From an uncultured Pedobacter sp. (GTDB taxonomy: Bacteria; Bacteroidota; Bacteroidia; Sphingobacteriales; Sphingobacteriaceae): DNA of 27,978 nt. Position 1 is the stretch's first letter; each line of letters opens with the position of its first letter. The notes beneath the pieces are model-generated. The model saw nothing but the letters and a program-made list of their open reading frames with translations. It made no database searches and was not told where the DNA came from. The position numbers and the translations under genes are program-made. Positions 16,680-26,111 of the stretch are shown here, piece by piece. The stretch is taken from NCBI GenBank assembly GCA_946478755.1, contig CAMLDJ010000045.1:1-27978 (forward strand), read 5' to 3'.

Positions 16680-16886
16680 TCTCCCGGGGAACTTGAATAA
16701 ATATCTATTAGACCAAACCGGTACTAATCTTTAGAAAAAAGCGATATCAATCACCTGCAAAAATGCTCTTCCCATTTTTATATCGGAGTACATAACCTTT
16801 CCATTGAAATAACTCATAACGTCCATCGGTCCATATATATCCACCTTCACTACCTTTTCTTTTTAATATTAGTCCAGTTTTTGTTT
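16176..16886 (+). repeat. Right copy of the long direct repeat
   Basis: This 711-bp segment is the partner of 13166-13957 in the same orientation. It starts right after the hotdog gene with helicase sequence, runs through the helicase stop region and enters the intact NlpE-like gene. Compared with the left copy it lacks 81 bp and 2 bp in the helicase part. Most other differences are single substitutions. Confidence 0.9.
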
Positions 16887-17562
16887 CAGGAAGAAATAGC
16901 TCAGCAAGGGACTGATTTTTATTAAATACAATAAAGGCAGGATTCTTAGCAATTTTATCTGATAACGGGTCCAGTTTTACATCTGCCTGCCCTTGAGCCA
17001 TAATTTGCCTGTTCATTGTTGACCAAAAAAGGCCAGGACTTAGCGCCTTATTTTCGCTGTAGCTACCTAAAATATCCGCCCGTGTTCGGACACTATCTTT
17101 AGGGTCTATTCCGGTAAGAATATTACCAGTCATTTGCTTTTTGTCAGGGCCCAATTCACTAAGCTTGTTATCTATTGGCCGATAATAAAATGGTGCTGGC
17201 TGCTGTCCTTTCATTACGTATATGGTTCCCAATTCATCGGAGTTTTCTGCATTGAAAGTGCCGTGGTCGACATACGGCATCACAGCCCTTCCGTTGGAAT
17301 CAACCCCTTCCCCATAGTCTACTTTATAAACAAAAGTCCCTTCATCTTTTCCATCTATCATTGTTAAAGCCATTGACCCCACCGCAGGCCGGTCATATTT
17401 TGTCGCGAAAACACCTCGGTATATATAAGTTGTATCAATTGATTGGTGAGAAACAACAGGGATCGAATCCCTAACTTTTATTTGAGTTTTTTTACTTTCC
17501 TGATTGCAGGCTAAAAACATACTTGTAGAGGTCAACAAAACTAAAAAGGTTTTTTTTTTCAT
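16747..17562 (-). CDS. NlpE-like lipoprotein
   Basis: About 271 aa from the ATG at 17562 (ATG 17592 would add ten residues ahead of the signal). MKKKTFLVLL...MFLAC is a lipoprotein signal with a lipobox ending at Cys19, so the mature protein is membrane-anchored. The following YRGVFATKY, the DGTFVY-like repeat and FYYRPIDNKLSEL resemble the NlpE barrel domain. NlpE proteins sense envelope stress and have been linked to copper. The CxxC of classical NlpE is absent, and the lipobox Cys is the only Cys. The C-terminal 100 residues form a second, unrecognised beta-rich part. Its 3' end carries the right copy of the direct repeat, yet the frame is intact. It is probably the last gene of the minus-strand envelope cluster, 198 bp or more after its neighbour. 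Confidence 0.6.
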   Translation of the reverse strand: MKKKTFLVLLTSTSMFLACNQESKKTQIKVRDSIPVVSHQSIDTTYIYRGVFATKYDRPAVGSMALTMIDGKDEGTFVYKVDYGEGVDSNGRAVMPYVDHGTFNAENSDELGTIYVMKGQQPAPFYYRPIDNKLSELGPDKKQMTGNILTGIDPKDSVRTRADILGSYSENKALSPGLFWSTMNRQIMAQGQADVKLDPLSDKIAKNPAFIVFNKNQSLAELFLPETKTGLILKRKGSEGGYIWTDGRYELFQWKGYVLRYKNGKSIFAGD

Positions 17563-17790
17563 TTTTGAGAGATTAAAAATTGTTTGATTCATAAGTTAAG
17601 GATTTATAGATTTTGAGCTAATGAAGTTTAACGCATAAAATTATCGTATATAACTATACAGCAATAAAAATGATAAATCAATATAAAAATTGGTTTAAAC
17701 GCACTTGTAATCGTGTTCTGCGTATTCTTTCCTGAAACATGAGGGAATTCGTTACTTGAAAAGTAGTAGAAAAGCTGCATATCTTTAATT

Positions 17791-19743
17791 TTATTTTCGA
17801 TTATAAATCGGATTCTCATTAAGCACGATACTATAATCTGTTATCCACGTGCCTGATACATCCACATATAATATGTTCGGAAAACTTGCTTTATTGATAA
17901 GCCCTTCGTTCAGCCATTTATTTAAACTCTCTGCTAATACCTGGTTACCAGTTCGCGCGAGTTCAATAATGCTTTTGTTCTTTTTTATCGAATTTAAGAG
18001 CAGTTTAGCACCGTCCATCAGTGGATTAGACTTGGGGGATTGAAAATCATTGCATACGAAGGCGGCTTCCTGACCTGCTTCAGTCAATTGCCAGTCTAGT
18101 CGGACAAGGTCATTGGTGTTGACAGAATCTTTTATGTTGCTAAAGAAGGATTCCTGAACCTTCAATAATCTGTTCAAATCATTACTAGCTGCGTAAGCTC
18201 TTTTATAATTAACAGGGGCTTGACTTTGTTTGACTAGTGTATTCAATATGATGCCCTTGTCTGGAAAAGAATAGTTTTCAAAAGTCACCATTACCTTACC
18301 CGATAAATCATTAAGGGTTATGTCTTTCAAAGGTTTCCCTTTGCTTTCAAAAAATAGGTCTTTACCTAGCCATTTTTCAATGGAATCAGCTTGCTGAGCG
18401 ACCGGAATTTTTCGATCACAGAAATGACAAAAGCTAAGAATAACAAATTCTCTATTATTCTCTTTTAGAAACTGCTTCACAGATAGCAGTGCGCTGGAGA
18501 GTTTTTCACCATAACCACCGGCGATGGCATCTTCCATGCAGTCTGAAGGAGCATGTTTTGTATATAACTCACCTTTATGCATATCCAGTCTAAGGTCAAA
18601 CATTCGAATGCCTGACTGAAGCTGTCCTCTTATATTCTGTACCTGTGTAAGTGTATTACATTCGTTAATAATACTCAGATTTTTACCTCCTGCCGAACTT
18701 AGAACCGACATTCCCGCATCATGAGAACCAGGAATAACAATATCTTTTAGTGTATAATCACCTTTTTTTGGTAGCAGGAAATCCTTAATCCAATGTGAAG
18801 GATTGTAAGGCTTAAATGAACCAAGTAGGAACTGTTTATCTAGTTTAGAGGCACCTATATAAAAGTTCCCGTTTTCATCCTTATTCATTAGGGGTATCCC
18901 AGGTGTGGCTTGATAATAAGGAAGAGGTGCATACTCGTCACGCAATGAACCTTGACTGATAATACCATAATACCATTTGCTATCTTTATCATTCCGCTTC
19001 CATACTAGTAGCTGGCTGTCAGGATCATCTAAAGATAAAATTCCGGCGATTTGATAAACCTCGGTAGAGATTGTACTATATGATTGATTTACCGCAAGAT
19101 TACTATCCAGGTTAAAGGTAGTACAAAGAAGATTTCTATGCTTTTGTTCTTTCCAAAAAACTTTTATGGTGTGGCCTATTCCCGGAACTGCAGAACAAAA
19201 TTCTATGTTCTTTGATTTGGCAACATCAAAACTTTTCTCTACTGAAAGCGTAAGATCCATATTCACGTTAATTACTAAAATGCCCGTATTTTTTGTTTTA
19301 GAATTTACTATACCTAGTACTATATGACTATCGATTTCAATAGCTGATAAGAGTTGTGAAGACGCAGAATTAGGTAAAATAAGTGGCTTCCCAGCCTGTC
19401 CACCAGATAATATAGTATACTGAATACTGCCATTTTGATCATTCCACAGCAAATATTTTTTCCCCCGTAGAGAAGAAAATATCGGACGACCACTAGCTTG
19501 GCCTACCACTGTTGGAGACTGCATCACTTTAGTCGAAAGGTCATACGAGCCAATTTGGAAGTCTGAAGAAATGCCTTCTCCGTACCAAGCTAAATAGGCT
19601 TTTTGATCTTGGATTTTCATAGCGACAACATTCCCACTGGTTTTTGAGTCAAGTTGTGAAGGAGGCTGTAAGAAAATACCCTGGGCCATAGCGTAAATCG
19701 ATGACACTAATAAAAGATAGGTACATAGTAGTCTTTTAATCAT
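17791..19743 (-). CDS. Secreted PI-PLC X-domain protein
   Basis: A 650-aa exported protein, with a signal peptide ending near YAMAQ (residue 21). Residues about 25-310 are beta-rich repeats with LAWYG, LLWND, VFWKE and LLVWKR, which look like propeller blades. Residues 320-650 contain the phosphatidylinositol-specific phospholipase C X domain: VIPGSHDAG (His341), GIRMFDLRLD (378-387) and LYTKHA (His397) carry the two histidines and the Arg/Asp of the active site. Bacterial enzymes of this family cleave PI or GPI by intramolecular phosphotransfer to give a cyclic inositol phosphate; the real substrate here is unknown. It is 44 bp after the FadL-like gene, so probably in the same operon. Confidence 0.8.
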   Translation of the reverse strand: MIKRLLCTYLLLVSSIYAMAQGIFLQPPSQLDSKTSGNVVAMKIQDQKAYLAWYGEGISSDFQIGSYDLSTKVMQSPTVVGQASGRPIFSSLRGKKYLLWNDQNGSIQYTILSGGQAGKPLILPNSASSQLLSAIEIDSHIVLGIVNSKTKNTGILVINVNMDLTLSVEKSFDVAKSKNIEFCSAVPGIGHTIKVFWKEQKHRNLLCTTFNLDSNLAVNQSYSTISTEVYQIAGILSLDDPDSQLLVWKRNDKDSKWYYGIISQGSLRDEYAPLPYYQATPGIPLMNKDENGNFYIGASKLDKQFLLGSFKPYNPSHWIKDFLLPKKGDYTLKDIVIPGSHDAGMSVLSSAGGKNLSIINECNTLTQVQNIRGQLQSGIRMFDLRLDMHKGELYTKHAPSDCMEDAIAGGYGEKLSSALLSVKQFLKENNREFVILSFCHFCDRKIPVAQQADSIEKWLGKDLFFESKGKPLKDITLNDLSGKVMVTFENYSFPDKGIILNTLVKQSQAPVNYKRAYAASNDLNRLLKVQESFFSNIKDSVNTNDLVRLDWQLTEAGQEAAFVCNDFQSPKSNPLMDGAKLLLNSIKKNKSIIELARTGNQVLAESLNKWLNEGLINKASFPNILYVDVSGTWITDYSIVLNENPIYNRK

Positions 19744-19787
19744 TGCATATCAACCTAATGTATTAAAATATAAATTCGAACAATCTG

Positions 19788-21254
19788 CTAGAGGTTAAAA
19801 ATATAACCAAATAAGACACCTGCTGAAAAGTATTGGGCATTTGTAGTACTTGAAAAACCCTGAAGCTGATTTTCTTCATTTGGAGTATCAAAATTTAAAG
19901 GTTGGACAAAGCTGCTTGTCGAACCGTAAGATAACAATAAACCCGCATGGAGGTTTCCTTTTCTTCGTTTGACATTGATTCCAAATTGACCATGATAGGT
20001 ATTCCAGGTAGCAGTATTGGGATGGTGACCATTAAAATCACTATTGAACGAAACGCCGTTGTCATCATAATTGAAATCTGTCCTGAATGATGCATATCCA
20101 ATTAGTTTGGCACTTAAGGGTTGTTTAAATCCTATACTAAAATTAGTAACTGACTTACGCTGTTCATTGAATTGAAGCAATTCATTAGTCAAATTTCTAT
20201 TAGATTCATTATCTGGTCGTACAAAAGTGGTATTTAGGGGGCTTACAATGTTGTATCGCCCAACTTTGGCAAAGTATTCTCCAGTTAGAAAAAACTCACC
20301 TCCGCTGCCAAAGTCAAATCCGTAACCTAGAGCAATACTGAAGGGATCTTTGTATTTTACAGGTAATCCAGTCTGCCTGGTATTTCCCAGAACGTTTAAT
20401 ATTAGCGGGGTACCTGGGACAGCATGTAAGTCATCGATGATTAAGTCGTTGGTAATCGTTCCATTTCCCTTTATATTCAGCCTAGGTGCGGTGATCAGTA
20501 AACCCAGGTGATGTGGCCCATGTTCGTAAGCAGCACCGAACTTAAAACGCACTCCGATGTTCCAATAATTAATCTGATAACTACTTTGCATATTAGTCAT
20601 TGGTAATACCTGATTTTGTGTGTCGTCACTATTGATCAGGGCACGGGCACTATATTGTTCAGCATAATCCTGGCTTCTTAACTTTGCCTCGAGGGTAAGA
20701 CCGATAGACCATTTTTCATCAAGCTTCACAGCAAGGCTACCGTTGGCGATTGTATTACTGATCTTGTTATGGGCAGAATATTGGCCAACAAAATTCTCTT
20801 CTCCAGGGCTATAAGAATTATCAAGTACGTTCATTTTTTTGTCGGATCTTTGGGTGACCTGGTAGTTGCTTACCGGATCATGAATTAAAGAATAGCCCAG
20901 TGCAATGGTTTTTTTGCCCTTAAAGAACAGGTTCCCTGATACCATCAGCGGGATGATTTGTACACCTGTTGATTTTAGATTTTTTCCTATGCCTACCCCA
21001 TTTTTGATGTTGTAATGTCCAAGTTTATATACGCTGGTGGAGATACTGACCGAATTTTTAGGGTGCAGAGCCATCAAAGCAGGATTATAATAATACAATC
21101 CGCTATCTCTGTCATTGACTATTGTGGCTCCGGGAGTCAGTAGTCCCCCAGGTCCGAAACTTGAATGCCAGTAATTTGCATCCTGCGCCAATAGTTGTCC
21201 GCTAAAGATCAAACAAAAGCAGATGGTATAAAATGATCGATAGAAGTAAATCAT
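19788..21254 (-). CDS. FadL/OMPP1-like outer-membrane beta-barrel protein
   Basis: A 488-aa protein with a signal peptide ending at LLAQ (about residue 24). Alternating amphipathic strands run through the rest, ending in the aromatic-hydrophobic YIFNL typical of outer-membrane barrels. After the signal come NYWHSSFGPGGLL and YYYNPALMA, resembling the N-terminal plug region of OMPP1/FadL/TodX proteins, where an N-P-A motif is usual. Such barrels import hydrophobic compounds. The size fits the family. It sits between a small barrel gene (64 bp upstream) and the phospholipase gene (44 bp downstream), so an operon that handles lipids is possible. Confidence 0.65.
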   Translation of the reverse strand: MIYFYRSFYTICFCLIFSGQLLAQDANYWHSSFGPGGLLTPGATIVNDRDSGLYYYNPALMALHPKNSVSISTSVYKLGHYNIKNGVGIGKNLKSTGVQIIPLMVSGNLFFKGKKTIALGYSLIHDPVSNYQVTQRSDKKMNVLDNSYSPGEENFVGQYSAHNKISNTIANGSLAVKLDEKWSIGLTLEAKLRSQDYAEQYSARALINSDDTQNQVLPMTNMQSSYQINYWNIGVRFKFGAAYEHGPHHLGLLITAPRLNIKGNGTITNDLIIDDLHAVPGTPLILNVLGNTRQTGLPVKYKDPFSIALGYGFDFGSGGEFFLTGEYFAKVGRYNIVSPLNTTFVRPDNESNRNLTNELLQFNEQRKSVTNFSIGFKQPLSAKLIGYASFRTDFNYDDNGVSFNSDFNGHHPNTATWNTYHGQFGINVKRRKGNLHAGLLLSYGSTSSFVQPLNFDTPNEENQLQGFSSTTNAQYFSAGVLFGYIFNL

Positions 21255-21318
21255 AAAAATTAATTAAAATTTAAGAAAAAAGATTTGACTTAGTGTTAGG
21301 CATATCTTTTACTGGTAA

Positions 21319-21909
21319 TTAAAATCTATAGGCTAATACAGCATTGATAATGCCTTTATAGCCAAAACCTGCATTTGCGGATATACTAATTTTATTACCA
21401 AAACTAACACCGATGGCATCTACCTGATATGCAAAATTATTTGTTTTATCTTTTTCGGTTCTGGCATCAGCTGTAGTAGAAATACGGCTATGGGCTAACC
21501 CCGCGCCAATTCCAGAGTGTAACCTAAAGCGTTCATCGTTGATATAATTATATTTTAGCTCCGCTAGGACAGCGTAAGAATTTGTTGCTATGCTTCCTGT
21601 TTTTGTTCCCCCTGATAAAACATCGTTACTTGCCCGCTCAAAAACAAATGTTCCGCCGAGTTCCAGTTTTTCAGTGATATACCCTCTGTATCCGGCGAAA
21701 ATAGCTCCACTGTAACTGGAATTGGTAGTGGTGATTTGTCCGTTTGTAGCACTTGTAACAATGATATCGGCCAGTTCATTACCAATGGCGTCTGCAGAGG
21801 CAACACCGTAGCCCAAATAAATATGATTTCCTTTTTGCGCAAAGCTATTTTTCGAAGTAAAAATTAAGGATAAAGCAATAATACAAAGTAATTGTGTAGT
21901 TTTTTTCAT
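21319..21909 (-). CDS. Outer-membrane beta-barrel protein, 196 aa
   Basis: A small barrel of the kind found in the outer-membrane beta-barrel domain families (OmpW/OmpA-like). It has a signal peptide ending SFAQ (about residue 25), then alternating strands such as HIYLGYGVA, GAIFAGYRGYI, LELGGTFVFER and YAVLAELKYNYI. The C terminus AVLAYRF has the terminal Phe recognised by the barrel assembly machinery. Eight strands are plausible from the length. The function cannot be inferred. It is the first gene of the minus-strand envelope cluster. Confidence 0.75.
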   Translation of the reverse strand: MKKTTQLLCIIALSLIFTSKNSFAQKGNHIYLGYGVASADAIGNELADIIVTSATNGQITTTNSSYSGAIFAGYRGYITEKLELGGTFVFERASNDVLSGGTKTGSIATNSYAVLAELKYNYINDERFRLHSGIGAGLAHSRISTTADARTEKDKTNNFAYQVDAIGVSFGNKISISANAGFGYKGIINAVLAYRF

Positions 21910-22609
21910 AATAATTTTTCAAGAATGGAGGTAATAGATTGAATAAATTAGGAGTGAATATATAAATAATCTTACAATCAAAAGCTCTGAGATTCTCTTG
22001 CTCAGGTCTTAAATACTTCCATAATAGGCTTCATTCGTAAGAGAAAAGAGCTCCGGCTTTTTGTTGAATGAAGGGTGTTTTCATTTGTTTCGTCCTTCTT
22101 TAATTTAACATAATTGTTTCTCTTTTAGATTGAAATAGGAGAAACATTGACCATTTTCAAAATAGGAGGGTTTGTTTGTTTTTGATCAATTGAGGGCAGA
22201 TTTGGCAAGTACAGGGATAGTAAAGCCAACGAAAATTTATTGGGATTGTGCGAGCTGTATTACCTGTAACAGAACACAAAGATAAACACCTATCAAGTGC
22301 TTAAATTCGTCAGAATGAGCTAAATGGACTAGAAAGAAAAAATGCAAAACAGAATTTAAGTCCCCCTGTACTATTTATGACATAGCATTGACTGCTGGAC
22401 TTATGAGCAATATTAAACTGGACGTTTCGCAAATACAGCTCATGTTGATTTAATTGTAATTTGTATCGGTTTAATGAGGCGGTTCTTGTAGGGTTGAAAG
22501 ATCTGTACATGATGACTGCTTGATAAAATATAATAGATACACGTTAGACCCGCAAATACGAAATACGTTATTCGATAACAGGATTTCCTTGCCTATAATT
22601 ACTACTGCT
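21910..22609. other. 700-bp divergent intergenic region
   Basis: It separates the minus-strand envelope cluster from the plus-strand molybdenum-hydroxylase operon and must hold both promoters. I see no gene. One plus-strand candidate is TTTG at 22175-22178, an 18-bp gap and CAGATTTG at 22197-22204, one base from the -7 consensus but about 400 bp before the first start codon. On the minus strand TATCTTTG (22284-22277) matches the -7 box without a clear -33 partner. Both are weak. Confidence 0.3.
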
Positions 22610-23080
22610 ATGATTACATTAAATGTAAACGAAAAATCATTTGAGATTGAAGCGTCTAAAGACATGCCCCTACTTTGGGCGTTGAGAGATCTGCTTGGTC
22701 TGACAGGTACCAAGTTTGGATGTGGTGTGGCCCAATGTGGCGCTTGCACTGTACATCTCGATGGCGAGGCGGTACGTTCATGTGTCACCAAAATTGAAAG
22801 GGCCGCCGGAAAGCGGATTACTACTATTGAGGGACTTTCTGCTGACAATGACCACCCTCTTCAAAAAGCATGGATTGAGTTTGATGTGCCGCAGTGCGGA
22901 TATTGCCAATCTGGTCAGATCATGTCTGCCGCGGTACTCTTGAGGGAAAACCCTGCGCCCACTGATCAGGATATTGACGATGCTATGTCAGGTAATATTT
23001 GCAGATGCGGTACTTACCCAAGGATAAGAGCGGCTATACATCAGGCTGCGAAAATGCAACGGGAGGGCACGAAATCATGA
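22610..23080 (+). CDS. [2Fe-2S] subunit of a molybdenum hydroxylase (IorA-like)
   Basis: A 156-aa iron-sulfur subunit from the internal ATG at 22610; a start at 22520 would add 30 residues unlike the family. The ferredoxin-type cluster ligands are CGVAQCGAC (Cys38, 43, 46) with Cys58; the second cluster uses QCGYC (Cys96, 99) and CRC (Cys131, 133). All eight ligands are present. It carries electrons from the molybdenum centre in the next gene product. It lacks a signal and probably travels with the Tat-exported large subunit. Its stop overlaps the large-subunit start in ATGA. The subunit resembles isoquinoline 1-oxidoreductase alpha; the substrate is unknown. Confidence 0.9.
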   Translation: MITLNVNEKSFEIEASKDMPLLWALRDLLGLTGTKFGCGVAQCGACTVHLDGEAVRSCVTKIERAAGKRITTIEGLSADNDHPLQKAWIEFDVPQCGYCQSGQIMSAAVLLRENPAPTDQDIDDAMSGNICRCGTYPRIRAAIHQAAKMQREGTKS

Positions 23081-25230
23081 ACAGGCGTAATTTTATTCAA
23101 TCCGGTGCTTTATTAGCTGGCGGATTGCTGATCTCTTTTAAGATACCAACAGCCAATAAAATGGCTGCTCTGGGTGAGGCTGCTGCAAGCGTTCCATTTT
23201 CTCCGAATGCCTTCTTAAATATTGGAACCGATAATTCCATCACGGTACTTCTCGCCCACGTTGAAATGGGGCAGGGTATCTGGACCACACTTCCCATGTT
23301 GCTTGCAGAAGAACTGGATGTTGCTCTTGATCAGATTACGGTGAGGCATGGAGGTGCAGACAAAGCATTCAACCATACGCTCTATGGCATACAGATCACC
23401 GGCGGCTCGTCAACTACCTGGTCTGAATTTGACCGTTACCGGAATGCAGGTGCAACTGCCAGAATGTTATTAACCCAGGCGGCGGCCAAGCGCTCGGGTG
23501 TTGCCATTCAGGACTGCAAAACCGAAAATGGTACTGTTACTGCCGGTGAAAAGAAATTTACTTATGGTGAACTGGCTGCCGATGCAGCGCTTTTGCCCGT
23601 TCCTGAAAACGTCAAATTGCGTGGTAAAGCAGATTGGAAATACATAGGAAAAAGCGTTAAGCGTCTGGATGCAGGTGTAAAAACCAATGGCAAGGCAATC
23701 TTTGGGATGGATATTCAATTTCCCGGTCTGCTAACGGCCGTTGTTGCACACTCGCCCGTATTTGGCGGCAAAGTTAAGTCCTTTGATGCCAGTAAAGCCA
23801 AAGCTGTAAGCGGCGTTCGACAGGTGGTTCAAATACCAACCGGTATTGCCATTATCGCTGATCACTATTATGCTGCCCAACAGGGTAAAAAAGCTTTACA
23901 GGTTATTTGGGAAAACGGTACAGCTGCCAGACTATCAACAACCAAACAAACCGCAGCCTATAAAAAGCTTGCAGCCACTGATGGATTTACCGCACAGAAA
24001 AAGGGTGATGCAGCCGCTGGGTTGTCAAAATCAGCAAAAATAATCAAAGCGGAATACGTATTTCCCTATCTGGCCCATGCACCCATGGAGCCGTTGAACT
24101 GCACGGTAAAAATAGATAAAGACAGTTGCGAGATCTGGTCGGGGACGCAATTGCCAGCTTTTGAACAAGCATCAGCAGCTAAAATATTGGGCTTAGCGCC
24201 TGAAAAGGTGAAGATTAACGTTCCGTTTTTAGGTGGTGGCTTTGGCAGAAGGGCAACACCGGGAACAGACTTTGTTTCTGAAGCGGTACATATTGCAAAA
24301 GCTTGTGGTAAACCTGTAAAAATGGTTTGGAGCCGGGAGGATGATATCAGAGGCGGATACTACCGACCCTTCTTTGTCCATAATGTAACCACAGGCCTTG
24401 ACCGGAACGGTATGCCCATCGCATGGAAACATAACCTTGCAGGGCAATCCATAATGAAGGGTGCTGCCAACGTATTGGGAGAGCTTAAAAGCCCGATTGA
24501 CGAAACCTCAGTTGAAGGCGTGAAAGGTTCCCCCTATCTGACCAGCGTACCGGATCATTTTGTTGGATTGCATAATACCGAGGAAGTGATACCCGTCCTT
24601 TGGTTCCGTTCTGTTGGACATACACATACAGCTTATGTCATGGAAACCATGATGGATGAGCTCGCGCATAATGCCGGACGAGATCCGGTTGAATACAGGC
24701 GAGGTTTCTTTAAAGAACATCCGCGGCACCTGGCGGCGCTGGATCTTGTTGCTGAAAAAGGCAACTGGAAAAAAGTATTACCTGCGGGTCGGTTTAAAGG
24801 TGTAGCAGTAGCTGAGGCATTTGGAAGTTATGTGGCTTCTATTGCAGAGATTAGTATTTTGAATGGACAGGTGAAAGTGCATAAGATAGACTGTGCCATC
24901 GATTGCGGATTAGCGGTCAACCCGGAAGGCGTTAAAGCCCAGACCGAAAGCGGGATCATCTTTGGTCTGACCATGGCCCTTTATGGACAAATTACCGTGG
25001 AGGATGGAAAACTGCAGCAAAATAACTTTTACGACTACAAGATTGCCCGTATGCATGAGTCTCCTGAAATAAATGTTTACATCGTTGAAAGTGATGGTAA
25101 AATGGGCGGAGTCGGAGAATGTTCCGTACCACCAACTGCACCGGCTATTGCTAATGCAATCTTCGCGGCAACCGGAAAACGGATTTATAATCTGCCGCTA
25201 ATGAACTATAATCTTTCACAAAAAAAATAA
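23077..25230 (+). CDS. Molybdopterin-binding subunit of a molybdenum hydroxylase (IorB-like), Tat-exported
   Basis: A 717-aa catalytic subunit of the xanthine dehydrogenase/aldehyde oxidase family. The start is set by the ATGA overlap with the upstream gene and by the twin-arginine signal [10 protein letters not shown] followed by a hydrophobic stretch, so it is folded in the cytoplasm and exported. Moco contacts include the GQGIW segment (about residues 65-69) and GGGFGRR (386-392). GVGE at 678-681 supplies the Glu that acts as base in this family. Single-gene IorB-type subunits hydroxylate N-heterocycles or aldehydes with water as oxygen source. No substrate is evident from neighbours, and no cofactor-insertion factor is in the window. 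Confidence 0.9.
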   Translation: MNRRNFIQSGALLAGGLLISFKIPTANKMAALGEAAASVPFSPNAFLNIGTDNSITVLLAHVEMGQGIWTTLPMLLAEELDVALDQITVRHGGADKAFNHTLYGIQITGGSSTTWSEFDRYRNAGATARMLLTQAAAKRSGVAIQDCKTENGTVTAGEKKFTYGELAADAALLPVPENVKLRGKADWKYIGKSVKRLDAGVKTNGKAIFGMDIQFPGLLTAVVAHSPVFGGKVKSFDASKAKAVSGVRQVVQIPTGIAIIADHYYAAQQGKKALQVIWENGTAARLSTTKQTAAYKKLAATDGFTAQKKGDAAAGLSKSAKIIKAEYVFPYLAHAPMEPLNCTVKIDKDSCEIWSGTQLPAFEQASAAKILGLAPEKVKINVPFLGGGFGRRATPGTDFVSEAVHIAKACGKPVKMVWSREDDIRGGYYRPFFVHNVTTGLDRNGMPIAWKHNLAGQSIMKGAANVLGELKSPIDETSVEGVKGSPYLTSVPDHFVGLHNTEEVIPVLWFRSVGHTHTAYVMETMMDELAHNAGRDPVEYRRGFFKEHPRHLAALDLVAEKGNWKKVLPAGRFKGVAVAEAFGSYVASIAEISILNGQVKVHKIDCAIDCGLAVNPEGVKAQTESGIIFGLTMALYGQITVEDGKLQQNNFYDYKIARMHESPEINVYIVESDGKMGGVGECSVPPTAPAIANAIFAATGKRIYNLPLMNYNLSQKK

Positions 25231-25240
25231 GGAGGCCCAG

Positions 25241-25900
25241 ATGATTAGCAACCTATTTAAGAAAATGACATCGAAAAAGTCCGGGATACTCATTGTTCTG
25301 GTCTTGATAACTACCTGCATATTTGCTGTTTCCTTTAACAATGAAGCACACCTCTCTAAAGTGCCTGTGTCGCCAAAAAAGGATAGCGTGGCCTCAGTAA
25401 AAGCATTTATGCAGGTTTACGCGGTACTAAAACACCCCCGGTGCATGAATTGTCATCCAGCTGGAGACATTCCTCTTCAGGGAGAAGATAGCCATCTCCA
25501 CGCCATGCTGCCTAGGCGGGGTGTGGACGGAAAGGGTCTTTACGCTATGAAATGTAGCAATTGCCATCAACCGACCAACTCCCCTGGGCTACATACTCCT
25601 CCGGGGAATCCCAACTGGCACCTGCCACCTGCTGACATGAAGATGGTATTTGAGGGTAAGTCGCCAAGGGAGTTGGCGAAACAACTCCTCGATCCGGCTA
25701 AAAATAGTCATAAGACCAAGGAGCAGCTGATCGAACATGTGAGTTTTGACAAACTAGTGGTTGGCGGATGGGATCCTGGAGAGGGAAGAAAATTGCCCCC
25801 GGGAACCCACAAAGAGTTTGTCGCAAAATTCAAAACCTGGATTGAGACTGGGGCATACCTACCTTCGCCAAGTGCTCGAGCTACTGTCCAAAAAAGATAA
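25241..25900 (+). CDS. Diheme cytochrome c partner of the molybdenum hydroxylase
   Basis: A 219-aa protein with an N-terminal hydrophobic anchor or signal (residues 15-30) and two heme c motifs, CMNCH (68-72) and CSNCH (105-109), so it acts outside the cytoplasmic membrane. Met residues after each motif could be axial ligands. It follows the large subunit by 10 bp and has a strong Shine-Dalgarno sequence (AAGGAGG), unusual in this window, which suggests high expression or an independent start. The logical role is to accept electrons from the Fe-S subunit and pass them to the respiratory chain. It ends the operon. Confidence 0.85.
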   Translation: MISNLFKKMTSKKSGILIVLVLITTCIFAVSFNNEAHLSKVPVSPKKDSVASVKAFMQVYAVLKHPRCMNCHPAGDIPLQGEDSHLHAMLPRRGVDGKGLYAMKCSNCHQPTNSPGLHTPPGNPNWHLPPADMKMVFEGKSPRELAKQLLDPAKNSHKTKEQLIEHVSFDKLVVGGWDPGEGRKLPPGTHKEFVAKFKTWIETGAYLPSPSARATVQKR

Positions 25901-25980
25901 GTTGGCAAGGTTTGATAACAATCAAACGGACAGTCTAGGTACACTATCTGAGTGAGCGTGGCTTATAAGAATTTTGCGAT

Positions 25981-26009
25981 TTTGAAACCAAATTTATTTA
26001 TTATATTTA
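25981..26009 (+). promoter_or_regulatory. Candidate promoter of the AI-2E transporter gene
   Basis: TTTG (25981-25984), 17 bp, then TATATTTA (26002-26009) approximates the Bacteroidota -33/-7 pair with one mismatch in the -7 box, about 100 bp before the next start codon. An imperfect hairpin (CCCCTGTC against GACAAGGGG, about 26043-26062) lies in the leader. Confidence 0.3.
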
Positions 26010-26111
26010 GTTTACCACAAAAGACATTAACAGTATTTTTTGCCCCTGTCGGATGACAAGGGGTAATGCCTAAAACATTTATTCAATTAATTAGCTCTTA
26101 AACAGTAGAAT

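Noticed and set aside
17628..17819. 63-codon minus-strand frame just after the phospholipase gene
   Set aside because: It overlaps the end of the phospholipase gene, has skewed hydrophobic composition and no start context. Most likely a chance frame in AT-rich spacer.
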